From the NCBI RefSeq assembly GCF_031432215.1, contig NZ_JAVKGN010000001.1:1293421-1357420 (forward strand): 64,000 bases of DNA. Direction: 5' to 3'. The notes under the pieces were generated by a model, which worked only from the letters and a program-made list of their open reading frames with translations, had not been told where the DNA came from and searched no databases. Shown here piece after piece: positions 25,259 through 34,477 of the stretch. How positions within the stretch are numbered: position 1 is the stretch's first letter; each line of letters opens with the position of its first letter. Origin of the DNA: Halodesulfurarchaeum sp. HSR-GB (GTDB lineage Archaea; Halobacteriota; Halobacteria; Halobacteriales; Halobacteriaceae). The position numbers were made by a program, and so were the translations under genes.

Positions 25259-25939
25259 TCAGTAGATTAGCTGGTCGTCGCCCTCGCTCATGTAGAGGGT
25301 CCGCGCGGCGATGTTCGTCGCGTGGTCTCCGACCCGTTCGAGGTCCCGGATCGTGAGCAGGAGCCGCGAGACGTCGTTCATCAGCTGTTCGATCTCCGCG
25401 TCGTCAGTCCCGTTCGAAATGTTTCGCTCCATCAGATCACGGACGACGGCCTCGGAGGCTTTTCGGCACATCTCGTCGACCTCGTCGTCCCGATCGGCGA
25501 TCGCCAGGCAGGTGTCGTGATCCTCCGTTTCGAAGGCCTGCATGGCCGTCTCCAGCATGTCGAGGGTCTCGTCCCCGATCGACTGGATGTCGACCTCCGG
25601 GAACACGTCCCGCTCGGCGTCGAGACTGTAGTCGGCGAGGTTCGTCGCCAGGTCCCCGATGCGTTCGAGGTCCGTGATAATCTTGAAGGAGGCCGCGATA
25701 AATCGTAGATCGGAGGCCACCGGCTGCTGAAGGGCCAATAGGTCGACACAGTCTCCCTCCAGATCGAGATACAGTTGATTGATCTCGGCGTCGCCCTCGA
25801 TGACGTTCATCGCCGCCGTATCGTCTTTCGATTCCATCGCAGACAGCGCCGTCCGTAACCGGTCTCCCACGAGTTCCCCCATGTAAAGCACGTCGCTGCG
25901 CAGTTGATCGAGCTGCTCTTGGTAGCTCTCTCGCGCCAT
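25259..25939 (-). CDS. phoU: Phosphate-uptake regulator PhoU
   Basis: A 226-residue all-helical protein with two PhoU repeats (~10-110 and ~115-220), each with the metal-binding 'ERIGDLATNLA' / 'ERVGDHATNIA' sequence. It normally restrains the Pst transporter and phosphate signalling. No pst genes are adjacent, so it is an isolated copy. GTACATTAC on the minus strand, ~28 nt upstream, is a TATA-like element. Confidence 0.92.
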   Translation of the reverse strand: MARESYQEQLDQLRSDVLYMGELVGDRLRTALSAMESKDDTAAMNVIEGDAEINQLYLDLEGDCVDLLALQQPVASDLRFIAASFKIITDLERIGDLATNLADYSLDAERDVFPEVDIQSIGDETLDMLETAMQAFETEDHDTCLAIADRDDEVDEMCRKASEAVVRDLMERNISNGTDDAEIEQLMNDVSRLLLTIRDLERVGDHATNIAARTLYMSEGDDQLIY

Positions 25940-26035
25940 ACCTATACCGTGGGCGTCCCCGTAATGTACTCTTCGGCAGCCACAGATAACCCGTGACGAA
26001 ATGTATAGAAGCCACGGGGCCCAATGATCGGGATA

Positions 26036-26566
26036 ATGGACGATTACGGGTCACTCGCCGACGCACTCGCGTTCGGACCGCCAGTGACCGTCGACGGCCC
26101 CGATCGAGTCGCCGTGACCGAAGCCCGACTTGCGGACTTCGAGATCACGACCGAAGCCGTCGAGATCATCTGTGCGACGGGGAGCAGCTACACCGCCGAC
26201 TGGACCGGCCCGACAGTCGGCTCGTTGCTCGACGCGGCTGGCGTGGAGCCGGACACGACCCACCTCCTCGTGGTGTCCGCCGACGAGTACGCCGTCACGA
26301 TTCCAATACGCGAAGCGCTGGGCGGCGTGCTCGCCTTCCTGAAAGACGGCGTCCCGATCGGGGCCCACCAGGAGTACACGAACCGGCTGGTTACCCCCGG
26401 GACCGAGGGGGCACGAGATATCAAGGGCGCGGCCCGCATCGAACCGCTCACGCTCGAACCTGGTGAGGACCCGGAAGCCCTCGAAAACCTCTTTCCCGAG
26501 GGCGAACGGTTCACGGCGAATCGAGTCGAGCACGACGCGGAAGAATCAGCGGAACGGTCCCAGTAA
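26036..26566 (+). CDS. Small molybdopterin-dependent oxidoreductase (sulfite oxidase fold)
   Basis: A 176-residue single-domain protein. Cys46 in 'EIICATGSSY' is the expected molybdenum ligand, and 'WTGPTVGSLLDAAGVEPDTTHLLVVSADEYAVTIPI' and 'RLVTPGTEGARDIKGAARI' match the Moco domain of sulfite oxidase-like enzymes. It lacks the Mo-Co dimerisation domain and a Tat signal, so it is probably cytoplasmic. An ATG at 26024 is also in frame; 26036 is chosen because AATGTATA (26000-26007) lies 32 nt from it and only 20 nt from the other. Substrate unknown. Confidence 0.78.
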   Translation: MDDYGSLADALAFGPPVTVDGPDRVAVTEARLADFEITTEAVEIICATGSSYTADWTGPTVGSLLDAAGVEPDTTHLLVVSADEYAVTIPIREALGGVLAFLKDGVPIGAHQEYTNRLVTPGTEGARDIKGAARIEPLTLEPGEDPEALENLFPEGERFTANRVEHDAEESAERSQ

Positions 26567-26569
26567 CGC

Positions 26570-28471
26570 TCAGAAGACGTCCGAAAGCTGGTCGCTGACC
26601 TGTCGAATGCGATTGATGTCGTCCTCGAAGTTCTCGAACTTCGTTTCGAGCTCCGCCACGGTGAGCTGCAGGTCCTCGACGTCCGCGAGTCGCTCGTCCA
26701 TCGCGTCTAGATCGCCCTGAAGGCGCTCGATCCGTTCGAGTTCCGCCTCCATCTGGGACGTGTCTTCGGCGACGGATTCGACTGTGTCGGCCAGCTCGGC
26801 CCGCGCTTCGACCGCCGACTCGATCTGTTCCTGTATCGACTCGATCTCCGACTGGACGTCGGCGACGGCCGACTCGGCGTGTTCGATTTGGGATTCCAGC
26901 CCGTCGACCGACTCGGCCACCTCGCTCGCTTGCGCCTCGACCGACGTCACGGTCTCTTCGAGCCCGTCGACGGTGCCTTCCAGGTCCTGGTGGTCGGTCT
27001 GGAGGTCCTGCAACCAGGAGATCTGCTCGGCCTGTTCTGCGGCGAGTTCCTGCAATTCGTCCTCGGTGGCCTCCTGTGCTGTGGCGAGCTGGGACTGCTC
27101 GTCCTGGAGGGATTGGAACTCGTCGTCGACCGTCTCGACCTGCGATTCGAGGTCGGCAACTTCCTGCTGGGTCCGATCGACCGTCTCCAGGAGGTCCGCC
27201 TGTGTACTCGCGAGGTCGGCGATCTCGTCGTCGAGGGCGTCCTGATAGCCCGCCAGCTCGTCCAGTTCGGTTTCCAGGGTGGTCTGGTCCTCGGCCAGGT
27301 CCGTCTGTGCCGTTTCGAGGGACTCCTGGGTCCGTTCCAGCCGTTCGAACCCGCCTTCCAGGTCCTCGACGTCGTCTTCGAGATCCTCGATGTCGTCCTC
27401 GAACTCGTCGACCTCCTCGTCGAGGTCCTCGACATCCTCCTCGACGGCTTCGAGATCGGTTTCGATGTCGTCCTGGCCCGCTTCGAGGGCCGCCTGGCCG
27501 GATTCAAGCGTGTCCAGGCGTGATTCGACGGCCTCGAACTCGGGGGCGAGCATCGTCGAGATGTCCTCGCTGGTCCCGGCCGCATCGATGAACGACTCCA
27601 GGGCGTCCGTGTAGGCCTCTAGCTCGGCCACGCGGGACTGGAGGTGTTCGACCTGAACTGACTGGCTCCGCGAACCCGTCGAGAGCGCCGACGCGAGGGC
27701 CTCCCTGTCGGCCTCGTCGACGGCGCCCGATTCGAGTTCCGCCACGAGGGCCTCCACGATGGTCTCGAAGTCGGATTCGCCCTCGATGGTTTTCGATTCC
27801 GGCTCGGGTTCGGCATCGTCCTCGGCGTCCCCATCGCCGACGGCCGCTTCGACCGTCGCCTCCGTGTCGAGGCCACCAGTGGCGTCCGTTGCGCCCGTAT
27901 CCGTGTCCGCCTCGGCCGTCTGAACCGGCGAATCACCGGTGACGGACGGGGTTGTTTCGGTCGATTGTGCCTCGGAGTCAGCACCGCCGTTCGACGGCGA
28001 TCCCCCAATGATCTCCGCGTCGTCGTCCGGCAGGGACTCCGCTGTGGCCGTCGACTCGGCCGTCTCGCTCGCACCCAGGTCCTCACGCGAGTCAGTTACG
28101 TCCTCGCCTGCCGGGTTGATCGGGGCGGGGTCCACGTCCAGGGACGGTTCGTCGAGCAGCGGCGTCGGGTCCGTCCGGTCGTCCATGCGGATCCCGTAGA
28201 CGGTCGTGAGCCTCTCCGTCGGCGCGAGTTCGCGCTCGAACCGGAGCGTGCCGTCACTCCGGGCCGTCCAGTGTTCGCTCCCGTAGTCCGGGTGGAACCC
28301 GATCTGGTCGATGTCGAACTGATCGGGCACCGTCTCGGTCAGGCGAACCGAGACCGGCTTGCTTCGCTCGGATGCGATCTCCATCCGCACGGCGGGGACC
28401 GGAAACCCCTCCGCGTCGAAGGACTTCTCGACGGTGATCCCGTCTACCTGGACGACCTGTTCCTCAGTCAT
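26570..28471 (-). CDS. Haloarchaeal coiled-coil protein
   Basis: A 633-residue, very acidic protein. Residues ~1-105 form a small beta-rich domain ('VVQVDGITVEKSFDAEGFPVPAVRMEIASE') ending near 'TTVYGIRMDD'. Residues ~105-215 are a Ser/Thr/Asp/Glu-rich linker, and ~215-620 are a nearly continuous coiled coil with heptads such as 'LEAVEEDVEDLDEEVDEFED'. No signal peptide or membrane helix is seen. It may be a cytoskeletal or scaffold protein; the same N-terminal domain occurs in other haloarchaeal proteins, as far as I recall. The function is unknown. Confidence 0.8.
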   Translation of the reverse strand: MTEEQVVQVDGITVEKSFDAEGFPVPAVRMEIASERSKPVSVRLTETVPDQFDIDQIGFHPDYGSEHWTARSDGTLRFERELAPTERLTTVYGIRMDDRTDPTPLLDEPSLDVDPAPINPAGEDVTDSREDLGASETAESTATAESLPDDDAEIIGGSPSNGGADSEAQSTETTPSVTGDSPVQTAEADTDTGATDATGGLDTEATVEAAVGDGDAEDDAEPEPESKTIEGESDFETIVEALVAELESGAVDEADREALASALSTGSRSQSVQVEHLQSRVAELEAYTDALESFIDAAGTSEDISTMLAPEFEAVESRLDTLESGQAALEAGQDDIETDLEAVEEDVEDLDEEVDEFEDDIEDLEDDVEDLEGGFERLERTQESLETAQTDLAEDQTTLETELDELAGYQDALDDEIADLASTQADLLETVDRTQQEVADLESQVETVDDEFQSLQDEQSQLATAQEATEDELQELAAEQAEQISWLQDLQTDHQDLEGTVDGLEETVTSVEAQASEVAESVDGLESQIEHAESAVADVQSEIESIQEQIESAVEARAELADTVESVAEDTSQMEAELERIERLQGDLDAMDERLADVEDLQLTVAELETKFENFEDDINRIRQVSDQLSDVF

Positions 28472-28536
28472 GGCGACCCCCTCGGCGTGTCATGTGTACA
28501 CGAAAAGGGTGGGTCAACAGCCTCTTAAAGCCGTGG

Positions 28537-29376
28537 TTACTCCAGATCGACTCGATCGCCGATCTCCACGATGTCGATCCGCGAGGGTGCCTGTCGGGAG
28601 CGGCGGTGGTCGAACAGGGCGGTCGGATCCGCCGTCAGCCCCTTCCACATGTCCCAGTGGGTCGGCAGGAGCCGATCGAGTGAGAGTTGTTCGGCGGCGT
28701 CGATGATCTGGGTCTCGTCGCTGTACCACGTCGTCTTCTTCGGCTCGCGGGTAGTTTTGTCGGGGATCATCCCGGTCGAACCGAACGGGAGGATTCCCAG
28801 GTCGATGTCGTACTCTTGGCCGATGGTCGCCAGGGCTGGGTCGGGCTTCGTGTCCCCGCCGTGGAAGACGGTCACGCCGTCGTACTCGATCAGGTAGCTC
28901 ACCGGCTCGGCCGCGTCTGGATCGAAGGCCGGCTCGACGTGGACGGTCACATCCCCGAACGCCCGTGATTCGCCCGTGGAGACGACGTCGTACTGGTCGG
29001 GTTCGACGCCGTAGGTCTCCGTCCAGGTCTCTTCCTCGCGAGCCTTTCGGACGCTCTGTTCCGGGCCGAGGAACGTGGCCCCGGTTTCCGTGAGAATGGG
29101 GGCCTGGCTCGGGCCGTGCACGTGGTCGGTGTGCTCGTGTGTTGCCAGTACGGCGTCGGCTTCCTGAACGTCGCCTGGCTCGAAGGGAATCGGGATCATG
29201 CGAACTGTCCGAGGTGGATCGCCGGTCCCCAGGTACGGATCGATGAAGAGGGTGGTTCCGTCACCGGCCTTGAGAATGAAGCCGTTACAGCCGAGATACC
29301 ACAGGGCGAGGCCGTCCGGATCCGCCGCGGCGACGGCCTCGGGCAGCCAGTCGCCCCAGTCGCTGTGAATCGCCAT
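28537..29376 (-). CDS. Metallo-beta-lactamase-fold hydrolase (UlaG-like)
   Basis: A 279-residue MBL-fold enzyme. Metal ligands are in 'LATHEHTDHVHGP' (H-x-H-x-D-H), 'FHGGDTKPD' and 'LPTHWDMWKG'. It lines up with L-ascorbate-6-phosphate lactonase (UlaG) proteins, which have this arrangement of histidines near the C terminus. Haloarchaea are not known to use ascorbate, so the substrate is open. A TATA-like GCTTAGGC lies about 25 nt upstream. It precedes the coiled-coil gene by 65 bp. Confidence 0.85.
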   Translation of the reverse strand: MAIHSDWGDWLPEAVAAADPDGLALWYLGCNGFILKAGDGTTLFIDPYLGTGDPPRTVRMIPIPFEPGDVQEADAVLATHEHTDHVHGPSQAPILTETGATFLGPEQSVRKAREEETWTETYGVEPDQYDVVSTGESRAFGDVTVHVEPAFDPDAAEPVSYLIEYDGVTVFHGGDTKPDPALATIGQEYDIDLGILPFGSTGMIPDKTTREPKKTTWYSDETQIIDAAEQLSLDRLLPTHWDMWKGLTADPTALFDHRRSRQAPSRIDIVEIGDRVDLE

Positions 29377-29434
29377 ATCGGCGGTTTGTCGGCCTGGCCT
29401 AAGCACCTTCGGTGTGGAGTGCGGGGACCGGACG

Positions 29435-29442
29435 GGTTATAC
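29435..29442 (+). promoter_or_regulatory. TATA-like element of dph2
   Basis: GGTTATAC is centred about 28 nt before the ATG at 29467. Confidence 0.55.
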
Positions 29443-29466
29443 CTCCCTACCCAATAGAGCGGCGTA

Positions 29467-30501
29467 ATGAGCGATTCGGACGGCTGGGAGGGTGATCTCC
29501 GGGACACTGGACTCGCCCTGAAACACGACCGGGAGTGGGACTACGAACTCGAACGCGTCGCGGAGGCGGTAACGGAACAGGCAGCCGAAACCGTTGGCCT
29601 GCAGTTCCCCGAGGGAATCAAGCGACGCGCGCCGAAGGTGGCACGGGACCTTGAGGAGCATCTGCCTGACCGGGTGCGGATCTACATCTCCGGGGAGGCC
29701 AACTTCGGGGCCTGTGACCTGGACATGGATCTGATGCGTCGGACCGACGTGTTCGTCCACTTCGGGCACTCCCCGATGGTCGAATCGGAGGGGGTGGTCT
29801 ACGTCCCGCTGTTCTCGAACGTCGACGTCGAACCGATCATGACCGAAGCCGTCGAGCACTTGGAGCCCGGCGAGGTGGGTCTGGTGACCACGGCCCAGCA
29901 CATGAACAAGTTCGACGCGATGCGGGCCTTCCTCGAAGACCGGGGCTTTACGGTCCAGACTCGCCGGGGGGACGAACGACTCACCCACGAGGGCCAGGTC
30001 CTCGGTTGCAACTACGCGAGCGCCAAGGTTCCCGCCGAGCAGGTCCTGTATGTCGGTGGTGGTGGCTTTCATCCCTCCGGGCTCGCCATGGACAACCCCG
30101 AGAAGGACGTCATCATCGCGGATCCGGTGAACAACGTCGTCAAACCCGCGTCCGCGGAGAAGTTCGTCAAACAGCGCTACGCCGCGATCCACCAGGCGAT
30201 GGACGCCGAGACCTGGGGCATCATCGCGGGGACGAAGATCGGCCAGCGTCGCCACGGCATCGCCGAACAGCTCGCCGCGGAGAACGAGAACGCCTCCCTC
30301 ATCACCCTCGACGAGATCACCCCCTCACACCTCAAGAACTTCGGCCTCGACGCCTACGTGAACACCGCCTGCCCACGGATCACGACCGACGACGGGCCCC
30401 AGTTCGACCAGCCGCTTTTGACCCCCCAGGAGTACCGCATCGCCATCGGGGAGGAACCGATGGACGCACTCGAGTTCGACACCTTCGAGGGGACGTGGTG
30501 A
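29467..30501 (+). CDS. dph2: Diphthamide biosynthesis enzyme Dph2 (3-amino-3-carboxypropyltransferase)
   Basis: A noncanonical radical SAM enzyme that starts diphthamide formation on elongation factor 2. The 344-residue protein has three separated cysteines that hold the [4Fe-4S] cluster: Cys83 ('NFGACD'), Cys181 ('LGCNYA') and Cys302 ('NTACPR'), one per repeat domain. Length is typical of archaeal homodimeric Dph2. The next gene begins 25 bp downstream. Confidence 0.93.
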   Translation: MSDSDGWEGDLRDTGLALKHDREWDYELERVAEAVTEQAAETVGLQFPEGIKRRAPKVARDLEEHLPDRVRIYISGEANFGACDLDMDLMRRTDVFVHFGHSPMVESEGVVYVPLFSNVDVEPIMTEAVEHLEPGEVGLVTTAQHMNKFDAMRAFLEDRGFTVQTRRGDERLTHEGQVLGCNYASAKVPAEQVLYVGGGGFHPSGLAMDNPEKDVIIADPVNNVVKPASAEKFVKQRYAAIHQAMDAETWGIIAGTKIGQRRHGIAEQLAAENENASLITLDEITPSHLKNFGLDAYVNTACPRITTDDGPQFDQPLLTPQEYRIAIGEEPMDALEFDTFEGTW

Positions 30502-30526
30502 TGAGTCCCCCGACGATGGGAGACCA

Positions 30527-31144
30527 ATGGGACTGAAAGCCCGTCTCGAAGCCGAACTGGGGGGCGTCTCGGACTTCGAGGACCCGATTCGGGATCTCGA
30601 ACAGTATCGCACGCCGGCCTCGGTCGCCGCGCATCTCGTCGCGCTGGCCGACCTGGAGGGGGACATCGAGGGGCAGACGGTGATCGACCTGGGGACCGGA
30701 ACGGGGATGCTCGCGCTGGCCGCGGCACTGCGATCACCTGACCGGGTGCTGGGCGTCGAGATCGATCCGGCCGCGCTCGAACAGGCCCGGGCGAACGAAC
30801 GATCGCTGTCGAGCATGCCGGTCGACTGGATTCGTGGGGACGCGACGGCCCTGCCGGTCGATCTGGCGGGGACGACCGTCGTCGCCAACCCGCCCTTCGG
30901 GGCCCACGAGGACAATCGCCACGCCGACCGGGAGTTCCTCGAAACGATCGCCGGGGACGCCGCCGTCTCGTATACGATCCACAACGAGGGGAGCCGGGAG
31001 TTCCTGGAGGCCTTTACGATGGACAACGGCGGTCGGATCACCCACGCCTACGGGGTCGAGTTCCACGTTCCAAAACAGTTCAGACATCACGACTCGACCA
31101 GCCGGACGATCCAGGCCGAACTCTACCGCGTCGCCTGGGACTAG
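30527..31144 (+). CDS. METTL5-like N6-adenine methyltransferase
   Basis: A 205-residue class I SAM methyltransferase. 'EQYRTPASVAAHL' (25-37), the SAM loop 'DLGTGTG' (54-60) and the N6-amino methylation motif 'NPPF' (121-124) are as in METTL5, which makes m6A in the small-subunit rRNA with Trm112. A Trm112 gene is at 52353. It may be co-transcribed with dph2. The stop overlaps the rhomboid stop as CTAG. Confidence 0.85.
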   Translation: MGLKARLEAELGGVSDFEDPIRDLEQYRTPASVAAHLVALADLEGDIEGQTVIDLGTGTGMLALAAALRSPDRVLGVEIDPAALEQARANERSLSSMPVDWIRGDATALPVDLAGTTVVANPPFGAHEDNRHADREFLETIAGDAAVSYTIHNEGSREFLEAFTMDNGGRITHAYGVEFHVPKQFRHHDSTSRTIQAELYRVAWD

Positions 31145-32775
31145 GCTCCAGCGGCCCGGAACACCACGACGCGGGTGTCCTCGTGACCCGCTATCAGCGA
31201 GGAATTGTCGTGCTCGATTCGAATTTCACCGATCGTGATTTTTTCGCCCGGTTCGGGTACCGGGCCCCGGTCCGGAGTCCCGATCTGTGCCGACTCGGCT
31301 TCGGCTTCCACACGCAACGCGAAGCTACCGTTCCGTGGCGCGACCGTGATCGTCCGGCCAGCAACCACCGCGTCGGCTGTCGCCGCGTCGCTCGCATGGA
31401 TCGCAGTGGGATCCTCCTCGCCAGGGGCGGCCCGGACGAGGACCGCCGCGTCGCCCCCGACGGCTTCCCATCCCGTCCGGCGGATTTCAATTGACTCCCG
31501 CCAGCCCAACCCCCCGACTGTCACCGTGGCTCGATCCGCGTTCGCCAGCCGACCCGCGGAGACGGCCTGCGTCCAGAGATGCCGTTTCTCGCTCGCGACG
31601 ATCACGCCGCTGACCGTGGGCGGGGACGGCGATTCGACAAACGAGACGTTGAGCGGTTCGTATCGCGGGTCGGTGGCCGCCTCGGCGTAGCCGACCTCGT
31701 AGTCCGCGACGGTGACCGTGTCCCCCGGGGCGGACACGGCCCCGGTGGCGGTCAGGTTCACCGGCAGGGCAATCCCGCCCATGATGAGAACCGGGACGAC
31801 GAGCAGGCCGATCGAGAATTCGCGGGCCGAGAGGTCCGTGATTGGGGATCGACGAAGGCTCGCTGCCACCGTGATGAGGACGGCGACTCCCAGCAGTAAG
31901 ACGAATCCTGGAGCCCGGAACAGGCGGTAGCGCTCCACCCCGCTGTACCACCAGAGCGCCCAGAGCGTGAGCGAACTTCCCACCAGCACGCTCGCGACGA
32001 AGAGCCGCCAGGGATCCGTTCGGACGGTCTCAGTCCGATATCGCTGCCAGGCCAGTCCCAGCCCAACACCGAGCAACAATCCCAGCAGATGGGTCTGGAC
32101 CGCGACGTTGGCCCACCAAGGGGCCCCATAAGACGTTCCGGCCGTGGCGGTCTGGATCGGGTTCCGGAGGGTCCAGAACGTGGTGGTGAGAAACTCCTGC
32201 CCGATCAGGCCGGCGACCGTCACAAGGGGGTAGTGGACGAGCGCGAACCCGACCGCCGCGAACACGACCCCGGAGAAGCCGATGATCGGGCCCCAGGCAA
32301 ACAGACTCGTGAGAAGCGCGACGAGCACGACGCCGGCCGGAAACCCAAGCACCCGGGCGTAGGGGTTGGTCCGGAGCGAACTGAAGGCGGACTGCCCGCG
32401 GGTCCGTGGGTAGTGCCCGACGGCAAATTCCGCGAGCGTCCCGAAGACGAGGAATCCGGCCAGGTTCCCGACCAGATGCCCCAGGCTCTGGTGGGAGAGC
32501 GGCGCGGCGACCATCCCCAGCGGGTAGCGGAGCGACCAGGAGACGAAGGGCAACGTGAGCAGGTGGTCGTGCCCGTATCCGCCCTGGACGAAGAAATAGA
32601 CCACTGCGAGCAGGCCCGCCGTAAGCAGCGTTCCGAGTGGGAGTCCGAAGAGCAATCGGGTCCGAACCCGACGCCAGGAAATCGCCTGTGAGCCACGCAG
32701 GCGGTGAACGAGAACCAGCGCGAGGCCGCTCGCGACGAGGACAGCAATGCGCGCTCCGAGGGCGAGCGGATCCAT
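31141..32775 (-). CDS. Rhomboid-family intramembrane serine protease with a C-terminal extracytoplasmic domain
   Basis: A 544-residue protein. The rhomboid core is at ~80-245: 'GHLVGN' (His100, Asn104), the nucleophile motif 'GFSG' (Ser168) and the catalytic His229 ('[11 protein letters not shown]'). There are about nine membrane helices up to ~360, then ~180 residues of soluble beta-rich sequence not typical of rhomboids. It likely cleaves or senses membrane proteins. ATG 32775 has CGTTTTGG about 28 nt upstream; the divergent rpoL gene shares the 88-bp promoter region. Confidence 0.88.
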   Translation of the reverse strand: MDPLALGARIAVLVASGLALVLVHRLRGSQAISWRRVRTRLLFGLPLGTLLTAGLLAVVYFFVQGGYGHDHLLTLPFVSWSLRYPLGMVAAPLSHQSLGHLVGNLAGFLVFGTLAEFAVGHYPRTRGQSAFSSLRTNPYARVLGFPAGVVLVALLTSLFAWGPIIGFSGVVFAAVGFALVHYPLVTVAGLIGQEFLTTTFWTLRNPIQTATAGTSYGAPWWANVAVQTHLLGLLLGVGLGLAWQRYRTETVRTDPWRLFVASVLVGSSLTLWALWWYSGVERYRLFRAPGFVLLLGVAVLITVAASLRRSPITDLSAREFSIGLLVVPVLIMGGIALPVNLTATGAVSAPGDTVTVADYEVGYAEAATDPRYEPLNVSFVESPSPPTVSGVIVASEKRHLWTQAVSAGRLANADRATVTVGGLGWRESIEIRRTGWEAVGGDAAVLVRAAPGEEDPTAIHASDAATADAVVAGRTITVAPRNGSFALRVEAEAESAQIGTPDRGPVPEPGEKITIGEIRIEHDNSSLIAGHEDTRVVVFRAAGA

Positions 32776-32830
32776 GCTCGCCCGTTGGCACGCCAGCCCA
32801 AAACGTCTCCGGCCCTCGTGGCGGGTCGAA

Positions 32831-32840
32831 ACGTTCAAAC
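32831..32840 (+). promoter_or_regulatory. TATA-like element of rpoL
   Basis: ACGTTCAAAC is centred about 28 nt before the rpoL ATG at 32864. Confidence 0.45.
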
Positions 32841-32863
32841 GACTCACTAGAATACAGAGCCAC

Positions 32864-33151
32864 ATGGATCTCCGGGTCATCGAGCGCGACGAATCGGAAC
32901 TCGTCATCGAAATCGCCGGCGAGGATCACACGTTCATGAACGTCCTCAAAGGCGCGCTGCTCGAGGCCGAGGAAGTCTCGGCGGCGACCTACGACGTCAA
33001 TCCCGAACAGTCGGGTGGCCAGACCGAGCCAGTACTAACACTCAAGACCGAGGACGGAACTGACCCGCTCGAGGCGCTCGAACGGGCGGCGGGACAGATC
33101 AAGCAAAAACTCACCGACTTCCAGGACGCCTTCGACGCGGCAGCCAGCTAG
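32864..33151 (+). CDS. rpoL: DNA-directed RNA polymerase subunit L (Rpo11)
   Basis: A 95-residue archaeal RNA polymerase assembly subunit that pairs with Rpo3 in the alpha-like platform. '[26 protein letters not shown]' is the conserved dimerisation core of Rpo11/AC19. The stop overlaps the hisF stop as CTAG. Confidence 0.93.
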   Translation: MDLRVIERDESELVIEIAGEDHTFMNVLKGALLEAEEVSAATYDVNPEQSGGQTEPVLTLKTEDGTDPLEALERAAGQIKQKLTDFQDAFDAAAS

Positions 33152-33960
33152 AGTCGAACCGGCACGCCGTGGTCGTCGAGGTACTCCTTGGTCTCCTGAA
33201 TCGTGTACTCGTCGAAGTGGAAGATCGACGCCGCGAGCGCCGCGTCCGCACCGGCCTCGAAGACTTCGAGCATGTGACGGGGATGCCCACAGCCGGAGGA
33301 GGCGATTACGGGGGTCGAGACGGCGTCGCTGACCGCTTCCATCAGCGGGAGGTCATACCCGTCCTTGGTGCCGTCCTTGTCGATGGAGTTGATGAACATC
33401 TCGCCGGCCCCGCGCTCCTCGGCCTCCTGAACCCACTCTAGGACGTCGAGGTCCGTGCCGGTTCGACCGCCGTGGATCGTGGCCTCGAACCAGGCCGACT
33501 CGCCGTCGATCTGGACGTAGTGTTCCCCTTCTTCGTCGAACCGGCGGCGGGCGTCGACGCTCAAGAGGATACACTGGTTCCCGAAGGCGGTTGCGCCCTC
33601 CGTGATGAGTTCCGGGCGCTCGATGGCGCCGGTGTTGATCGAGACCTTGTCGGCCCCGGCACGCAGGGTCTCTTTGATGTCCTCGACCGTACGAATCCCG
33701 CCGCCGACGGTGAGCGGGATGAACACCTCGTCGGCGACCTGCTCGACCACGTCCAGCATCGTCTCCCGGCCTTCGGCCGAGGCGGTGATGTCGAGGAAGG
33801 TGAACTCGTCGGCTCCAGCCTCGTTGTACTCCTTTGCCATCTCGACGGGATCACCGGTGTACTCCAGGTCCTCGAACTGCACGCCGGTGTAGACCGCCGC
33901 GTTCCCGTCCTCGTCGACGTCGACGTCGATACAGGGGATGATCCGCTTCGTGAGCGTCAT
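33148..33960 (-). CDS. hisF: Imidazole glycerol phosphate synthase subunit HisF
   Basis: The cyclase subunit of IGP synthase: uses ammonia from HisH and PRFAR to make IGP and AICAR. The 270-residue beta/alpha barrel has the catalytic Asp11 ('IIPCIDVD') and the second Asp in 'LLSVDARRR'; '[13 protein letters not shown]' and 'VSINTGAIE' are phosphate-binding loops. The last phosphate loop reads '[12 protein letters not shown]' in place of the usual ASGG. It is isolated from other his genes. AICAR made here joins the purine pathway represented by purNH. Confidence 0.94.
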   Translation of the reverse strand: MTLTKRIIPCIDVDVDEDGNAAVYTGVQFEDLEYTGDPVEMAKEYNEAGADEFTFLDITASAEGRETMLDVVEQVADEVFIPLTVGGGIRTVEDIKETLRAGADKVSINTGAIERPELITEGATAFGNQCILLSVDARRRFDEEGEHYVQIDGESAWFEATIHGGRTGTDLDVLEWVQEAEERGAGEMFINSIDKDGTKDGYDLPLMEAVSDAVSTPVIASSGCGHPRHMLEVFEAGADAALAASIFHFDEYTIQETKEYLDDHGVPVRL

Positions 33961-34055
33961 CGTCGTCCCTCCTGGGGCCAGTCGGCCCCGACCTGACTGT
34001 GCATACTGGACGTGTCTCTATCCCGAGTAAATAGGCTACCGGTTACCGCAACGGT

Positions 34056-34214
34056 CTAGATCCCGATGATGGCCTCACACTCCGGACAGACCGTCGCGAT
34101 GGCCCGCGAAGGCTCCCCCTCGGTCGATTCTGACACCTCTTCGGTGGGGTTCAACTCGATCATCTCGGCGTCAACGTGGGTGATCTCGGCGCTGCAGGCT
34201 GGACATTTTGCCAT
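34056..34214 (-). CDS. Very small CPxC zinc-ribbon protein
   Basis: A 52-residue gene read from ATG 34214 to TAG 34056-34058. The protein has two cysteine pairs, 'KCPACSAEI' (Cys4, Cys7) and 'VCPECEAIIGI' (Cys43, Cys46), joined by an acidic linker. It is a compact single zinc ribbon typical of haloarchaeal small zinc-finger proteins. A TATA-like GCTTATC lies 27 nt upstream, which supports a real gene. The function is unknown. Confidence 0.75.
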   Translation of the reverse strand: MAKCPACSAEITHVDAEMIELNPTEEVSESTEGEPSRAIATVCPECEAIIGI

Positions 34215-34335
34215 ATCGGGCCCTCTCCCGCCGGAATGATAAGCCTGCTGTCAATTGAATTTGGGCGAATGCAACTCTCGGTTACCTCTCCGTGGCTTCG
34301 ATACGCCAAAGTACCCGGCGGTTCGAGATGGAGGT

Positions 34336-34473
34336 ATGAGCGACGACGAACCCGCCGAGGAAGGCAGAGTCACGGCACCGATGCAGGCGTTCGAATCCAG
34401 TGAAGTAACGATCGGCTTCGTCGTACTGCTGATCGGTCTGGCGATCGCCTTCGTCCTCCCACTGGCCTTCTAA
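34336..34473 (+). CDS. Small single-span membrane protein (DUF7550-like)
   Basis: A 45-residue protein: an acidic N terminus ('MSDDEPAEEGRVTAPMQAF') then one membrane helix ('VTIGFVVLLIGLAIAFVLPLAF'). From memory it resembles the haloarchaeal family DUF7550. The ATG at 34336 has CCAAAGTACC ~27 nt upstream. It ends four bases before the purL stop on the other strand. Confidence 0.7.
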   Translation: MSDDEPAEEGRVTAPMQAFESSEVTIGFVVLLIGLAIAFVLPLAF

Positions 34474-34477
34474 CCGG

